Source: Linum tenue
Lineage: Eukaryota > Streptophyta > Magnoliopsida > Malpighiales > Linaceae
NCBI GenBank assembly: GCA_946122785.1
Contig: CAMGYJ010000002.1
Span: forward strand, 63,141,703-63,205,702
DNA length: 64,000 nt
Direction: 5' to 3'
Shown: positions 54,597 to 64,000 of the stretch, one piece after another
Layout of the letters: each line of letters begins with the position of its first letter
Position numbering within the stretch: the first letter of the stretch is position 1
Notes under the pieces: generated by a model
The model's database searches: none
What the model was told of the DNA's origin: nothing
Seen by the model: only the letters and a program-made list of their open reading frames with translations
Translations under genes and position numbers: made by a program

Positions 54597-55032
54597 ATTT
54601 TCTGTGTTTTTTTTTTTCAGTTCATGTTTTTACCTCGTCGGAGTCGCTACTCATGATTCAGACGTCCTACCGACGATATCGGCTTCAAAATGACTATGAG
54701 AGATTTTTCTCTCCTTAGATAGTGTTTTTTTAGTCCAAGTGATGTTTGTTTGAGGAAGGGAAGGTAAAGAAGCTAAGGAGGTTAAAAGTGTAACTTTGAT
54801 TCTTTTTAGGGCGACCTTTAGCAATTTTAAGGGCGACCTTTAGCAACTCCCTATTTCAAAGTTGATAATGTCTTTGTACATCTCATTCCTGGATGAATTG
54901 TAGTCCACTTGCTAATCTTTTTCCTGTTGTGCTACAGGCTTTGGTGAATTTGAAAGAGATTGACCTAAGTGATTGTAAGAATCTAAATGCCATCCCAGAC
55001 ATGTCTCAAGCATTAAATGTTGAGATTGATCA

Positions 55033-55051
55033 GAAAATTTTCCGGCCAAAA

Positions 55052-55090
<39 letters not shown>

Positions 55091-55437
55091 TCCCCTGGAC
55101 AAAATAATGGCGCATGGGCCATGAGGGGGACAATTCCCCTGGGCGGCAATTAAAATAATTGCGCGGGCGCGGAGGCTCCCCTGGACGACCGCCGGCAATA
55201 ACGACGGAGACGGGAGGCTCCAGACGGAAAAGCAGTCGGCGGTAGGGACGGGGAGGGGACAGTGGAAAATTAAAAATTAAAAATAAAAATAATTATACAA
55301 TTACTACATTGCCCTTCATTAATTTGGATTGATTAGAGCCATTAGATTTTAATGAGGTGGAAGGGCTGAGATTGACTTAGTCATGTGACTAAGGCCCCCC
55401 CTCTTAGTCACCTGATCCTAGCCCCCAAGCCATATAT
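55033..55437. mobile_element. unclassified insertion in the LRR region, with (CT)15
   Basis: It separates two TNL LRR blocks (ALNVEIDQ... before, LKSLQKLNLSGCSN after). It starts with poly-A and 15 CT units (55057-55086), then GC-rich sequence and TTAGTCATGTGACTAAG (a palindrome at 55377). No ends or target duplication were defined; part may be intron. Confidence 0.4.
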
Positions 55438-56337
55438 GTAAGTTGAAATCTCTTCAGAAGCTAAATCTTTCGGGTTGCTCCAATTTTGAGTAGTTCCCAG
55501 CTATCAGGGAGCCTATGAAATCTTTTAGATACCTTTATCTAGATGGAACTGCGATACACAACTTTCCTGTGGTAATTGACTTGGAGAACTTGGAGAACCT
55601 CTGGAACTAGGAAACTGCAGAAAACTAAGCCTGCGGCACTTACTATATTTTGTAAATATTGCTGGCTGGTGGAATGCTACTTCAAATTCCTTGTTTAGGC
55701 TCTCTTTAAATGATTGCAATATATCAATAGCGCCTGACGACCTCTGTGCCTTGACCTCACTGGAAGTACTGGGTCTAAATGGAAATAAGTTTGAGCGCCT
55801 ACCTTTTGGCATGAAATGACTCTTTCAGCTGCAACAACTCAGTGTAAAGAACTGCAGAAGACTCGTCTCATTACTGGAACTCCCAACCCTGCTATCAAAG
55901 TTCTAAGCCGATAACTGCCGATCATTGGCTAGAGTATATGTATACTCTGTAGATCACATGAACTCCTTTGATTTCTCTTTCACTAATTACTTCAGTTTGG
56001 ACAAGATTGCATGCAAGAACATCTTGACATACGCTTTGCTCAAGATTCAGCATTATAGTGAAGGTCTACGTAATCAGGTCTCCAACAAAACTTATACTCT
56101 TTATCTTTTGCCTGCTTGATGCGCATTTTTGTGACCGTTGTGATTTCCATGTTACAGATGTCTTTTCTACCAGCTGTGGAATCAACCTTCTGCCGTCCTG
56201 GGGTTAAAGTTCCTGAGTGGTTTACCCATCATAGTTCTGGACATTCGCTAGTTATGCAGCTGCCTTCAAATTGGACAAGTAACGGGTTTGCAGGCTTAAC
56301 TATCAGTGTTGTTCTTGCATTCAAGGGCCATTTCTAT

Positions 56338-57380
56338 CACTACAAAAAAGCGGGTCATTAGTGACAAAAATTAGCGATGATGGATCAATTTTGTCGCTAA
56401 AATGACTTTTAGGCACGATATTCCACTTTCGTCAATTATATTCCGTCAACAAGTTATGTATTTGCGACAAAGCATAGACGTCGTCGATAAAGACAATAAT
56501 CTTTGTCACTAACTGCACTTTTTGGAGGGAAAATTGGCGCCATGGTTATCTGCTACGAATAAAATCTGGTCGTCAGTAATGTTCCGTCAAAAACATTGTT
56601 TTTGTGACAAAGCCTACATGTCGTCGGAAAAGACAGACATTACTGACAACCTTTAGCGAATGAAGGTCAAATTCGTCGCAAAGAATACTTTTAGGGACGA
56701 CGTTACACTGTCGTCAATAATGTTTCGTCAAAATTTTATGTATTTGCGAAGGCTGTAACTTGTCGGTAAAAATATTAATTTTTGTCACTAAGTCTAATTT
56801 TTGGAGGGAAAATTGGTACCATGGTTATTTGTGATGAATATAATTTGTTCGTTGGTAATGCTTCGTCGCAAAAAAAAAATTGTGACACCTCTTCGGTAAA
56901 ATCTGAATCCTCGTCGCTACGTTCATTCTTTGGATTGCGACAGCCTGTAACCAGTCGGTGAAATTTGTTCCTCAGAATTTATTACGTGCATTAGTCCCTT
57001 TGAAAAGAAAAGGTTAATGGGAGAGCTGGCGTTATCATATTGGTGGTAATTTTGCTGCCTGATTTATACATTGACCAAAAAGGAAGCCAATGGACGTGAT
57101 CTTTGAAAGGGCAATGACAAATTCAAATTCATTATAACATCTATTTATCAAACATGGTACCAGAAAAATGGAATTGTCGATGTGAAACACATAAATATTT
57201 TAGCAAAAGAAAAATATCTATCTCAACCTACAAGTCTTCAAGCCCCTCTCTACTCCAATTTATTCCATCATCTTCATCATTTCCAGTCTCTTGAGGAGTA
57301 GTTACTGAAATAATTTCCTCTTGGTATGCTTCGTCACCATCATCACCAACATCATCATCTGGCATCTGAAACAAATTTCT
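56338..57380. mobile_element. CACTA-like fragment in the C-JID region
   Basis: Begins CACTACAAAAAAGCGGGTCA, a CACTA-type end. Within it, GTCACTAACTGCACTTTTTG to ATCTGG and a second copy about 290 bp later form tandem subterminal repeats rich in TCGTCR motifs. No matching right end (GTAGTG) is found before the TNL sequence resumes near 57381, so the element is truncated or its end has mutated. Confidence 0.55.
57228..57365 (-). pseudogene. probable last exon of a CACTA-associated protein
   Basis: Minus strand: TTTGTTTCAG acceptor then 45 codons starting MPDDDVGDDGDEAYQEEI and ending GLEDL before TAG. Acidic composition resembles the tails of CACTA-encoded proteins, but the domain is not identifiable. 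Confidence 0.35.
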
Positions 57381-57452
57381 AGGATATGATTCCCAAGCCT
57401 TCCGTCACTACTACTTCGGTGGCAGTGCTTATGGCGGAATATTTCTCTAGTC

Positions 57453-58072
57453 CAATGCAGTCAAAATCGCGCTTTAAAATTGAAAAACTTACGTTTTACG
57501 CTTCTAGGTCACCAAAATGCTTTCGTTTCCATGTAAAATCTTTAGTGTATAAAATCGGACTAAATTGTGCTTTAAACTTAAAAACTTACGCTTTTACGCT
57601 TCTAGTTCACCAAAACGCTTTACGCTTTTACGTTTCCAGTTCACTAAATGGGTATTCTTTTCATGAAATTAATTATAAAAAAGTATATTTTAAAGGTAAA
57701 TCACCAACATTATGATACATTTGAGATTAAAATATACATATCAATTACTTAGATGCATTCTCAGCTTCAATAGAGTAATCTAATTCACTAGATGGGTCCT
57801 TCCCAAATTCATTATCATGGAGCGGAAGGTGGCTTACTGTTAAGATATATATTTATGAACTTATTGTTAAAATGCTATATATGAGTTGCTCTACTTTAGA
57901 CGTGAATTGCAGATATTTATTGACTTATCTAAATTATGTGCACTCATATTTTACATAGTATATGTCATACTTAATAGATTTTTAGCTATTTTACAATATG
58001 TGTCAAAAACTTGCGCTTTACGATTCTATCCATTTTTCGCTTCTAGTTAGAATCACGATTTTGACTGCATTG
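57453..58072. mobile_element. hAT-type MITE, family C, copy 1
   Basis: 620 bp. Ends CAATGCAGTCAAAATCG and CGATTTTGACTGCATTG, flanked by the 8-bp duplication CTCTAGTC and CTCCAGTC (one mismatch). The TNL C-terminal sequence resumes exactly after it. Confidence 0.85.
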
Positions 58073-58136
58073 CTCCAGTCGAATCATCTTATATTCGGCT
58101 ACGATCCTAGTATCCTTGAAGCGGTTTACCCAGAAG

Positions 58137-59060
58137 CAATGCTGTCAAAGCCGAGCAGGAGTATGACCCGGTAACGTGAACGGCTTGGTCATTAGCGGTC
58201 CAGCCGACATTAGACCGTTTAAAAACCGTTTGAGAACCGGTACCTAATAAACAATCATCTGTAATAGTAGACACTTCTTAATCATGGTAAACCACAAGTA
58301 AATTACTCTCTTAAACCATTCTAGAACATAAGTACCGAAAGATCTAAAATTCAACAAATGTATTCATGACGAATCTCTCTTTCAGCTTTGATATCTCTTT
58401 CTCTTTTTACTGGTTGAGCCACATAAGCATTAATCAATCCATTCGAGCAGGGCAGTTTTTGATAGGAAGCTTGTAAATCAACTTACCTCGAGCAGGGCAG
58501 TCTTCACGGCGATTGCTTGCGAGGGCGACTGGCGACGATGGCGACGGGACGGCGAGCTGCTTGCGACGGCGAGATGGTGGACGGAAGCGCTTGCGAGGGC
58601 AACTGGCGACGGGACGGCGAGCTGCTTGCGACGGCGAGATGGTGGACGGAAGCGCTGGCGATGGTGGACGGAAGCGCTTGCGAGGGCGACTGGCGACGAT
58701 GGCGACGGGACGGCGAGCTGCTTGCGGCGGCGAGCTGCTTGCGATGGTGGACGGAAGCGCTGGCGATGGTGGACGGCGCCGCTCTCCCTCTATTGTTTCC
58801 TTTGTTCAGGTCGAAGAACTGGAGAAAGAAAAGGAAAGGTAGGGTTTTCAGTTTTGTTTGGCTGGCGGCTGCCCAATTCCAATTTTTTTTTTTTTTAGGG
58901 TTAATTAAACGGCCGAACCGAGCGACCGGTTCGAGCGGTTAACCGCTTCGGCCGCCGTATTAAACCGTAGCGGCTAAATAGCTGATCCGAGCCGGTTTTG
59001 CGGCCGGGTGGCGGCTTTAGCGGTCCGGCCGGCCGGCTCGGCTCGGTTTTGACAGCATTG
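58137..59060. mobile_element. hAT-type MITE, family C, copy 2
   Basis: 924 bp. Ends CAATGCTGTCAAAGCCGAG and CTCGGTTTTGACAGCATTG, flanked by a perfect 8-bp duplication CCCAGAAG (58129-58136 and 59061-59068). The interior holds a GC-rich minisatellite and a GGCCG-rich right arm. Same end family as copy 1 and inserted 64 bp away from it. Confidence 0.9.
58510..58790 (+). repeat. GC-rich minisatellite inside MITE copy 2
   Basis: GGACGGCGAGCTGCTTGCG recurs at about 58545, 58612 and 58708, and GATGGTGGACGGAAGCGC recurs four times. Open frames across it are arginine-rich artefacts. Confidence 0.75.
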
Positions 59061-59150
59061 CCCAGAAGACATGAACGAGAATCCTTTGCCTGGCTACAAT
59101 GTGATTGCTTGTGGGGCACGTCTTCTATATGCCCAGGAAGAGAAATGTCA

Positions 59151-59800
59151 GCGTTTCGAAACTGGGCTTCCATTTGACAAAATGGCACAAAAAGCTTCTT
59201 CTCTATTTAATACAAAGCCCAAATTCTGGAAATCCGATGGCGTTTCATGAGGGAGCCAGGCCTAGAGCCAGCGAAATCCAGACATCCGTGCAAAATGAAG
59301 AAACGGGTATCAGACAGAAACGCGAAACGACCGAGAAAGCTTCCTCTTTATTTATTTGAAGGTCCCAAAAGGAACAATAACCGGCAGCGTTTTAGTTTTC
59401 ACAAGGGAGGTGGGAGTAAGATTGGGTAAAACTGGGCTTCCGTTTGACAAAAGCCCAAAAGAGCTTATGTTCCATTTAATCAAATGCCCAAAAGAACCGG
59501 GAATGCGGCAGCGTTTCGGGAGCGAGGTAGGCCCACGTCCGGAGAAAACTGGTAACCTCCGAGAACGGAGAAACGGGCGTCATAAATGGGCGAAACGCCA
59601 AACATTTCTTGTCCTCAAAACCAAAATCGAAACGCGAGATCTCTCAATATTACGATATATCGGTTAAGCGTTTTTTTTTTTTTTTACTTTCCGCGCTATA
59701 TTGACCCGGCGCTGAACTTGCCGCTCTGAGTACCAGAAAAACCGAGGGAAAATCCAGAAATACACAAGACGATCACATCAAAATACGGGGGAACCAACAC
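59151..59800. other. intergenic with a diverged internal duplication
   Basis: AACTGGGCTTCCATTTGACA at 59158 and AACTGGGCTTCCGTTTGACA at 59430 mark two diverged copies of a stretch of about 270 bp that also shares GCAGCGTTT and GGCC blocks. I see no coding motif. It may include the promoter of whatever starts at 59805. Confidence 0.5.
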
Positions 59801-60681
59801 GGCAATGATTCTGTTCAGGAGCTGCGCCAAGATTCCTGCATCCAATTGCAATTTGCGCTTTCCTGAATGGGTTTTTTTTTATATAGTGAACTTGGGGAAC
59901 TCGATAACGCTGCGCTATTGCCGTAACCGGAGAAGGAAGCGCTGCAAGCGCTTTGGCGGGAGGAAGCTGCACCTATGCGGCGCTGCGGCACTCATCTCTT
60001 ACTCTATCAGTCCGCCATCTTGCATCTCGCCGGCCTCCTATGTATCTCGCCGGTGGGCGTATCTGTTGGTCTGGCAGTTGGGCAATCTTCAGTAGCGGAT
60101 AAAATATCCAAACTGATTAAGAGACCTAAGCTCGAGGCAGGTATCTGCTATGACACAGATGATCTTTCACAAGAATTAGAAAGCTCTGGTCGCAACGAGT
60201 TACACTGGAGCCCCTCAGTTATCTAGTAAGTTGCAGTGTTATTTGTCAGATTGGTCTCTACCACTTCCAACTGCTCTCTTAAAGTTTTTATCATTTTGGT
60301 TAGAGTGTCCTGGTTCTAGTGTGCTTGGTCAGTTGCCATTGCCAAATCGAAGCTGGTTTGTTCCCAGTAGTGGACATTTGACCGTTACTTGTGAACTAAC
60401 AGGAGTTAGCTACTTCGGGTGGTTGATGAAACTGATTGAATGCTCAGGGAAGCATACCCGTCTTGGGAACGCGTTAGGATGATTACTCAAAATTGAGTAA
60501 TCACCGTGGCTACTAAAATCTAGACCCTTAATTATTTATATTTTACTCTAATTTTAAATTGACGATGAAGATTAGATTAAGGGTAATTTTGAGAATAAAA
60601 AAAATACCACACCTGATTTCTATCCTTTAAAAAATTAATTCTATATATTATACCTAAACCTACTCCAACCCTATTTTATAT

Positions 60682-60821
60682 CTTCGTCAACACCTATCCT
60701 GCGGCCCTCCCACTGCCGGCAGCCGCCCACCCTCCGGCGACCCTCGCCCACCTTCGTCAACACCTATCCTGCGGCCCTCCCACTGCCGGCAGCCGCCCAC
60801 CCTCCGGCGACCCTCGCCCAC
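60682..60821 (+). repeat. perfect 70-bp tandem duplication
   Basis: CTTCGTCAACACCTATCCTG starts both units (60682 and 60752). I see no differences across the 70 bp. Confidence 0.9.
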
Positions 60822-60826
60822 CTTTG

Positions 60827-60951
<125 letters not shown>

Positions 60952-61079
60952 GGCGGTGGAGGTGTTAGATGGTGATGCCGGCCTAGGCCAGCCTTCCCCC
61001 TCCCTCTCTCTCCAAACCTCCTGATCCCCTCTCTCTCTCTATATTTTCTCCTGCCAACCTTCCGTGCTTGTGCAAGTTG

Positions 61080-61470
61080 GGGATTGGTATGTATTTTTGG
61101 GATTGGTATATTTTTTTGGTATTGCTTTGTTTTGATATTGATTTTGTCGCATTGGTATTATTTTTGTGGTAATGGTATTATTTTTATCATATTGGTATTG
61201 ATTTTGTTGCAATGGTATTGATTTTGTCGCATTGGTAGTGATTAAATCTGCAATGGTATTGATGTTTTGTGAAATGGTAGTGTTTTTCTTTCTTGAATGG
61301 TATTGATGTTTTATGAAATGGTAGTGTTTTTATTTCTTGAATGGTAGTTTTCGTGTAATGGTATAAATTTATTTATGCAATGGTAGTTTTCGTGTAATGG
61401 TATAGATTTATTTCTGCAATGGTATTGATATTTTTCAAAGTGGTAGTGTTTGTCTAATGGATTGGTACTG
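61080..61470 (+). repeat. cryptic AATGGTATTGATTTT repeat
   Basis: The phrase TTGGTATTGATTTTGT or AATGGTAGTGTTTTT recurs every 20-35 bp, about fifteen times, with TTGAATGGTATTGATG blocks doubled at about 61294. Irregular spacing suggests decayed tandem repeats. Confidence 0.6.
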
Positions 61471-62321
61471 ATTTCGTTTTTTTTTTTTTGCTGAAAGATT
61501 GAGAAAAATATGGAAAGGAAATCTCGCTGGAGATTACGGAAGTGAGAGAAAGAGAGAATTTTAATTAATAGATTTTTGTAACTACCTTAAATGTAATTTA
61601 TTAAAAAATTAATTAATATAATTTATTTTTCCATACCCAATTTACCCTTAGTAACCACGGTGATTACTACTTTGTAGTAATCACCGTAACCTGTCCCCCC
61701 GTCTTGGCTTCCTTCATAGCCTAACTCGTTCTCATCATCTCATGAAGAAGTTCCTGTCTTAATAGTTTTCTGCCATCTGGGTTTGTTCATAGCCTAACTT
61801 GTCTCTGATTGTATGCAAACTAGTTCGTCCTGAAGATGTATGCGATTTCCTGTAAAATGTTCTTTGGTATCTTGCATTTTTAAGTTTTTTATCCACCATT
61901 CTGGTGGAAACTGAAGTAGCTTTTGCTCACTGAACTTATCCTCTCTAAAACCAACTTTTTTTAACCATCATGCAGGTATGTGAGTCGAAGGCTCGAAGCT
62001 GAAGCCCTGTACTTGGTTGCAGTTCTTACAAAAGTTTAGGAACGGAAAAGTGCATTGTTTTCACCTCATTGGTGGAATCTACTCACAGACCTTGCACCCA
62101 AGTGAACTTCTTTGGTGATTTGGAACTTAGTATCAAAAATTATATACTGGTCTTAATGTCAACAATCTATGAGAAGGTACTGTCAATATTACAACATGCA
62201 GATAGATAGCACAAATTATGAAGAATGTTGTTAGATTTGCTGGCTTAACTTATCTCTGCTGTTCTGGGCAATTTCTATGAATCTGGTGTTCAACTCAACT
62301 GTAACATTTCATTTCAGCACC

Positions 62322-62550
62322 CAAGGACACGATTCCCAAGCTCTCCATCACTGCTACTTTGGTGGCAGGCAGTGCTTATGATGCAAAATTTCTCCTGTCG
62401 AATCATCTTCTATTCGGCTATGATCCCATAATCATTTGCTTGGAAAATGCAACCAGATGGATATTTTGTTCTACCCAGAAGACGCTAATGACAATCCTTA
62501 GCCCGGCTGCGATGTCATTGCTTGCAGGGCAAGTCTCCTATATGCCGTGA
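62322..62550 (+). pseudogene. second TNL C-JID fragment
   Basis: After a TTTCATTTCAG acceptor the plus strand reads PSSPSLLLWWQ-like sequence, or in the other frame TIPKLSITATLVAGSAYDAK then LLSNHLLFGYDPIIICLE. It matches the C-terminal scraps of the TNL relic at 57381-59150 (GATTCCCAAGC, TCGAATCATCTTATATTCGG) but has none of their MITEs, so it shows the pre-insertion state. Only this last exon is present. Confidence 0.65.
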
Positions 62551-62559
62551 TGCCCAAGA

Positions 62560-63330
62560 ATGGAAACATCTCAACTTCTCCTGAGATAACACACTAGTTA
62601 TCACTTATCAGTATTCATGTAAAGCTTCACACTTTTTGATTCCACGACCTTAAGTAGGTTCACTAGATTACTCATAGATCCTGATATGATCTGTGAAAAA
62701 TTCTCATAAAATGTAACAAAACATAACTCCCATCAAGATCCTGATATGACCTGTGAAAAGTTCATTCATTTACCATTGTAGCTCACTGTAAAACTACACA
62801 GAAGGAGAGACCACCAAGGTTCAATATTGTAGCTGTAGTCACTCATTTCCCCACCGGCCACTACAGTCCCCCACTGTAAGGCCATCACAAATTGAAAAGG
62901 AGACCATGAAAAACTACTTCAATTACACAACAACTACTTCAATTACACAACAACAGAGTCTATCATTAACAACAATATCCCCCCCCAAGTTCCCCGATCA
63001 GTACAAGTACAGGAAAAACAAATTCTTCATCCTCTGTTTTCTCAAAGCTCACAGGACGGATCGGACTTTCAGCTTGCAAAAATGTTCAATTACTAGGGAT
63101 GATGGTGCAGGGATATAGCCTGAAAATCTGCGTGAAAGAAAATGAATCTGAGTTTAGTTCACCATCAAAGGAATCTAGTCATGGAAGATCACGGTGATGA
63201 GAAAAGGAAGAGATTTGTAGGCTGTACATAGTAGCCATCACAAAATTCACAATCTAGTGTCACATTATCCCACATACATGCAAACCAACATTCGATATGG
63301 AGTTCAAAAAGAAGGGCATGGTTTCATTAG
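62560..63330. other. intergenic
   Basis: A local duplication (AACTACTTCAATTACACAAC at 62922 and 62933) and the phrase GATCCTGATATGA repeated at 62669 and 62735 are the only structures. No gene is recognised. Confidence 0.4.
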
Positions 63331-63332
63331 AC

Positions 63333-64000
63333 CAGGGGCGGATACATGGGCGTCTAAGGGTGTCCCGGGACACCCCTAAAATTTGGGGAAACGATTATCC
63401 AACCTCCGATAATAGTTTCGTATGGGTATACAAAATATAATTGATAATCCGGGACACCCTAACATTTGAAAAAATGATTATCCTACCCTCGATAATAGTT
63501 TGCTTATGATTAACAAAATATAAGTGGTAGTCCGTGTTATTCCAACCTAGGACACTACTATTATCAAACATATTCTAATTATGTTGCTACTCATTTGTTA
63601 TTCTATTTTAAACATCATGCAACATTAAAACGCTATTTCTTTATCCCTAACTATTTTCAATACCTAATAATTAAACTACGTACACGCTACCCTTAATTTT
63701 GAATTGATTTTATGGTTACATGGCAAGTGTTGAAAGAGTCTTTTCTACTTCGAGCTACATTAAGAACAAGGTTAGAAATCAAATATGTGATAAGTTCGTG
63801 AAGTATTGTCTAGTAGGATATGTAGATTTTTTTTTTAACAGTGCAGACACGGAGTTTATTTATATTATTTTTTCAAAATATGAAAACACAGCATGAATTT
63901 TAATAAAAAATTCATACAAGTATGATATTTTTAATATACGAATTATTAAATTTAATTTTTAAGAGGACACCCCTGTGAAAATTTTCTGAATCCGCCACTG
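63333..64000. mobile_element. hAT deletion derivative
   Basis: Starts CAGGGGCGGATACATGGGCG and ends, at the last base of the window, with GAATCCGCCACTG, the inverted counterpart of the common plant hAT end CAGTGGCGGATTC. Subterminal GGGACACCCC repeats occur on both sides. The flank needed to see the right target duplication lies outside the window. Confidence 0.8.
63720..63893 (+). pseudogene. hAT transposase dimerisation domain fragment
   Basis: A 57-residue frame: MASVERVFSTSSYIKNKVRN then QICDKFVKYCLVGYVD, the ASVERxFS...IKxxLRNxxxDxxxxxCLVxYxE signature at the C-terminus of hAT transposases, followed by poly-Phe readthrough. The rest of the transposase is deleted. Confidence 0.7.

Larger units (their letters stand above)
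53810..54851. mobile_element. Mutator-like (MULE) element in TNL intron
   Basis: 1042 bp. Inverted ends with an internal repeat: TGAATCGCTAAATGTCGCCC and again GAATTGCTAAACATCGCCCT at the left; AGGGCGACCTTTAGCAATTT and AGGGCGACCTTTAGCAACTC at the right. Flanked by a 9-bp duplication, TATTTCAAC (53801) and TATTTCAAA (54852), the length typical of Mutator elements. The interior is GC-rich, with poly-A blocks and a GACCGCGGTC repeat zone. I see no MURA transposase. The intron (53798-54937) still has GT and AG ends, so splicing could survive. Confidence 0.85.
51795..59150 (+). pseudogene. TIR-NBS-LRR resistance gene relic (no TIR exon), broken by at least five insertions
   Basis: The TNL protein would sense pathogen effectors in the cytoplasm. 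Remaining blocks: NB-ARC 51795-53340 with P-loop GIWDMGGLGKTT, kinase-2 VLFVLDDM, RNBS-B RVILTSRDKQVL, then after a solo LTR GNPL-type PLVIKFLGSF, IFLDIACFFKG and MHDLLQEM; LRR exon 53495-53797 (GTEQVEGIFLDVSEI, LPDELRYLHWNGYPLSTFP); LRR exon from 54938 (ALVNLKEIDLSDCKNLNAIP); LRR from about 55440 (LQKLNLSGCSNFE, MKSFRYLYLDGTAI); C-JID exon from 56158 (FCRPGVKVPEWFTHHSSGHS); and C-terminal scraps at 57381-57452, 58073-58136 and 59061-59150 between MITEs. In-frame stops occur after AQYEG, in HLKG, after IYDVLMIN, after EMDIEI and in LRR. The N-terminal TIR exon is absent; copia and LTR debris lies there. TNL genes are typical of eudicots. Confidence 0.88.

Noticed and set aside
58513..58942. 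Overlapping Arg/Asp-rich open frames in all three plus frames
   Set aside because: They translate a GC-rich minisatellite inside a hAT-type MITE.

Overview
This is a nuclear window from a flowering plant, most likely a eudicot. The evidence is spliced GT-AG genes of plant-only families (a VOZ transcription factor, a plant tyrosine aminotransferase), a TIR-NBS-LRR type resistance-gene relic (a class essentially absent from grasses), CCCTAAA telomere-type repeats, and plant retrotransposons and MITEs. No prokaryotic, organellar or CRISPR features were seen.

Two host genes look intact, both on the minus strand. One is a VOZ gene (18970-21325, 4 coding exons, 457 codons, plus a probable 5' UTR intron). 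The other is a tyrosine aminotransferase gene (23601-29174, 5 exons, 442 codons) whose introns are loaded with transposon debris. All reading frames and splice phases of both close when read by eye.

Layout. 1-5300: AT-rich repeats, an interstitial telomere-type tract, and a plant transposon-protein gene between long direct repeats. 5348-5890: two tandem MITEs joined by TA runs. 5930-16466: a complete, very young Ty3/gypsy element of the Tat lineage on the minus strand. Its 544-bp LTRs differ at 2 positions. It has gag, pol with two RNase H domains, and a four-exon gene running antisense between pol and the 3' LTR. It is saturated with the palindrome GGCGCC, and its integrase has lost four residues next to the catalytic glutamate. 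16467-18680: TA run and hAT-type MITE. 18970-29230: the two host genes. 30725-37888: an old copia element, nested with a CACTA element, between duplicated flanks. 38290-44725: relics of gypsy elements and several MITEs. 44750-50560: a second copia element (SIRE-like) with an intact 1033-codon pol but stop codons between gag and pol and no 3' LTR found. 51795-59150: a TNL resistance-gene corpse broken by a solo LTR, a Mutator-like element, a CACTA-like fragment and two sister hAT-type MITEs. 59805-62550: an unrecognised possible gene and a second TNL C-terminal fragment. 63333-64000: a hAT deletion derivative that fills the window to its last base.

How the parts relate: the host genes are ordinary single units (light and stress signalling for VOZ, tyrosine catabolism for TAT) in a transposon-rich neighbourhood. 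The strongest unusual signals are the GGCGCC-saturated Tat element with its antisense gene, an 86-bp near-perfect hairpin inside the Mutator-like element, and a chain of MITEs strung together by (TA)n tracts. I did not find a wholly new system that I can defend. These are the best leads.
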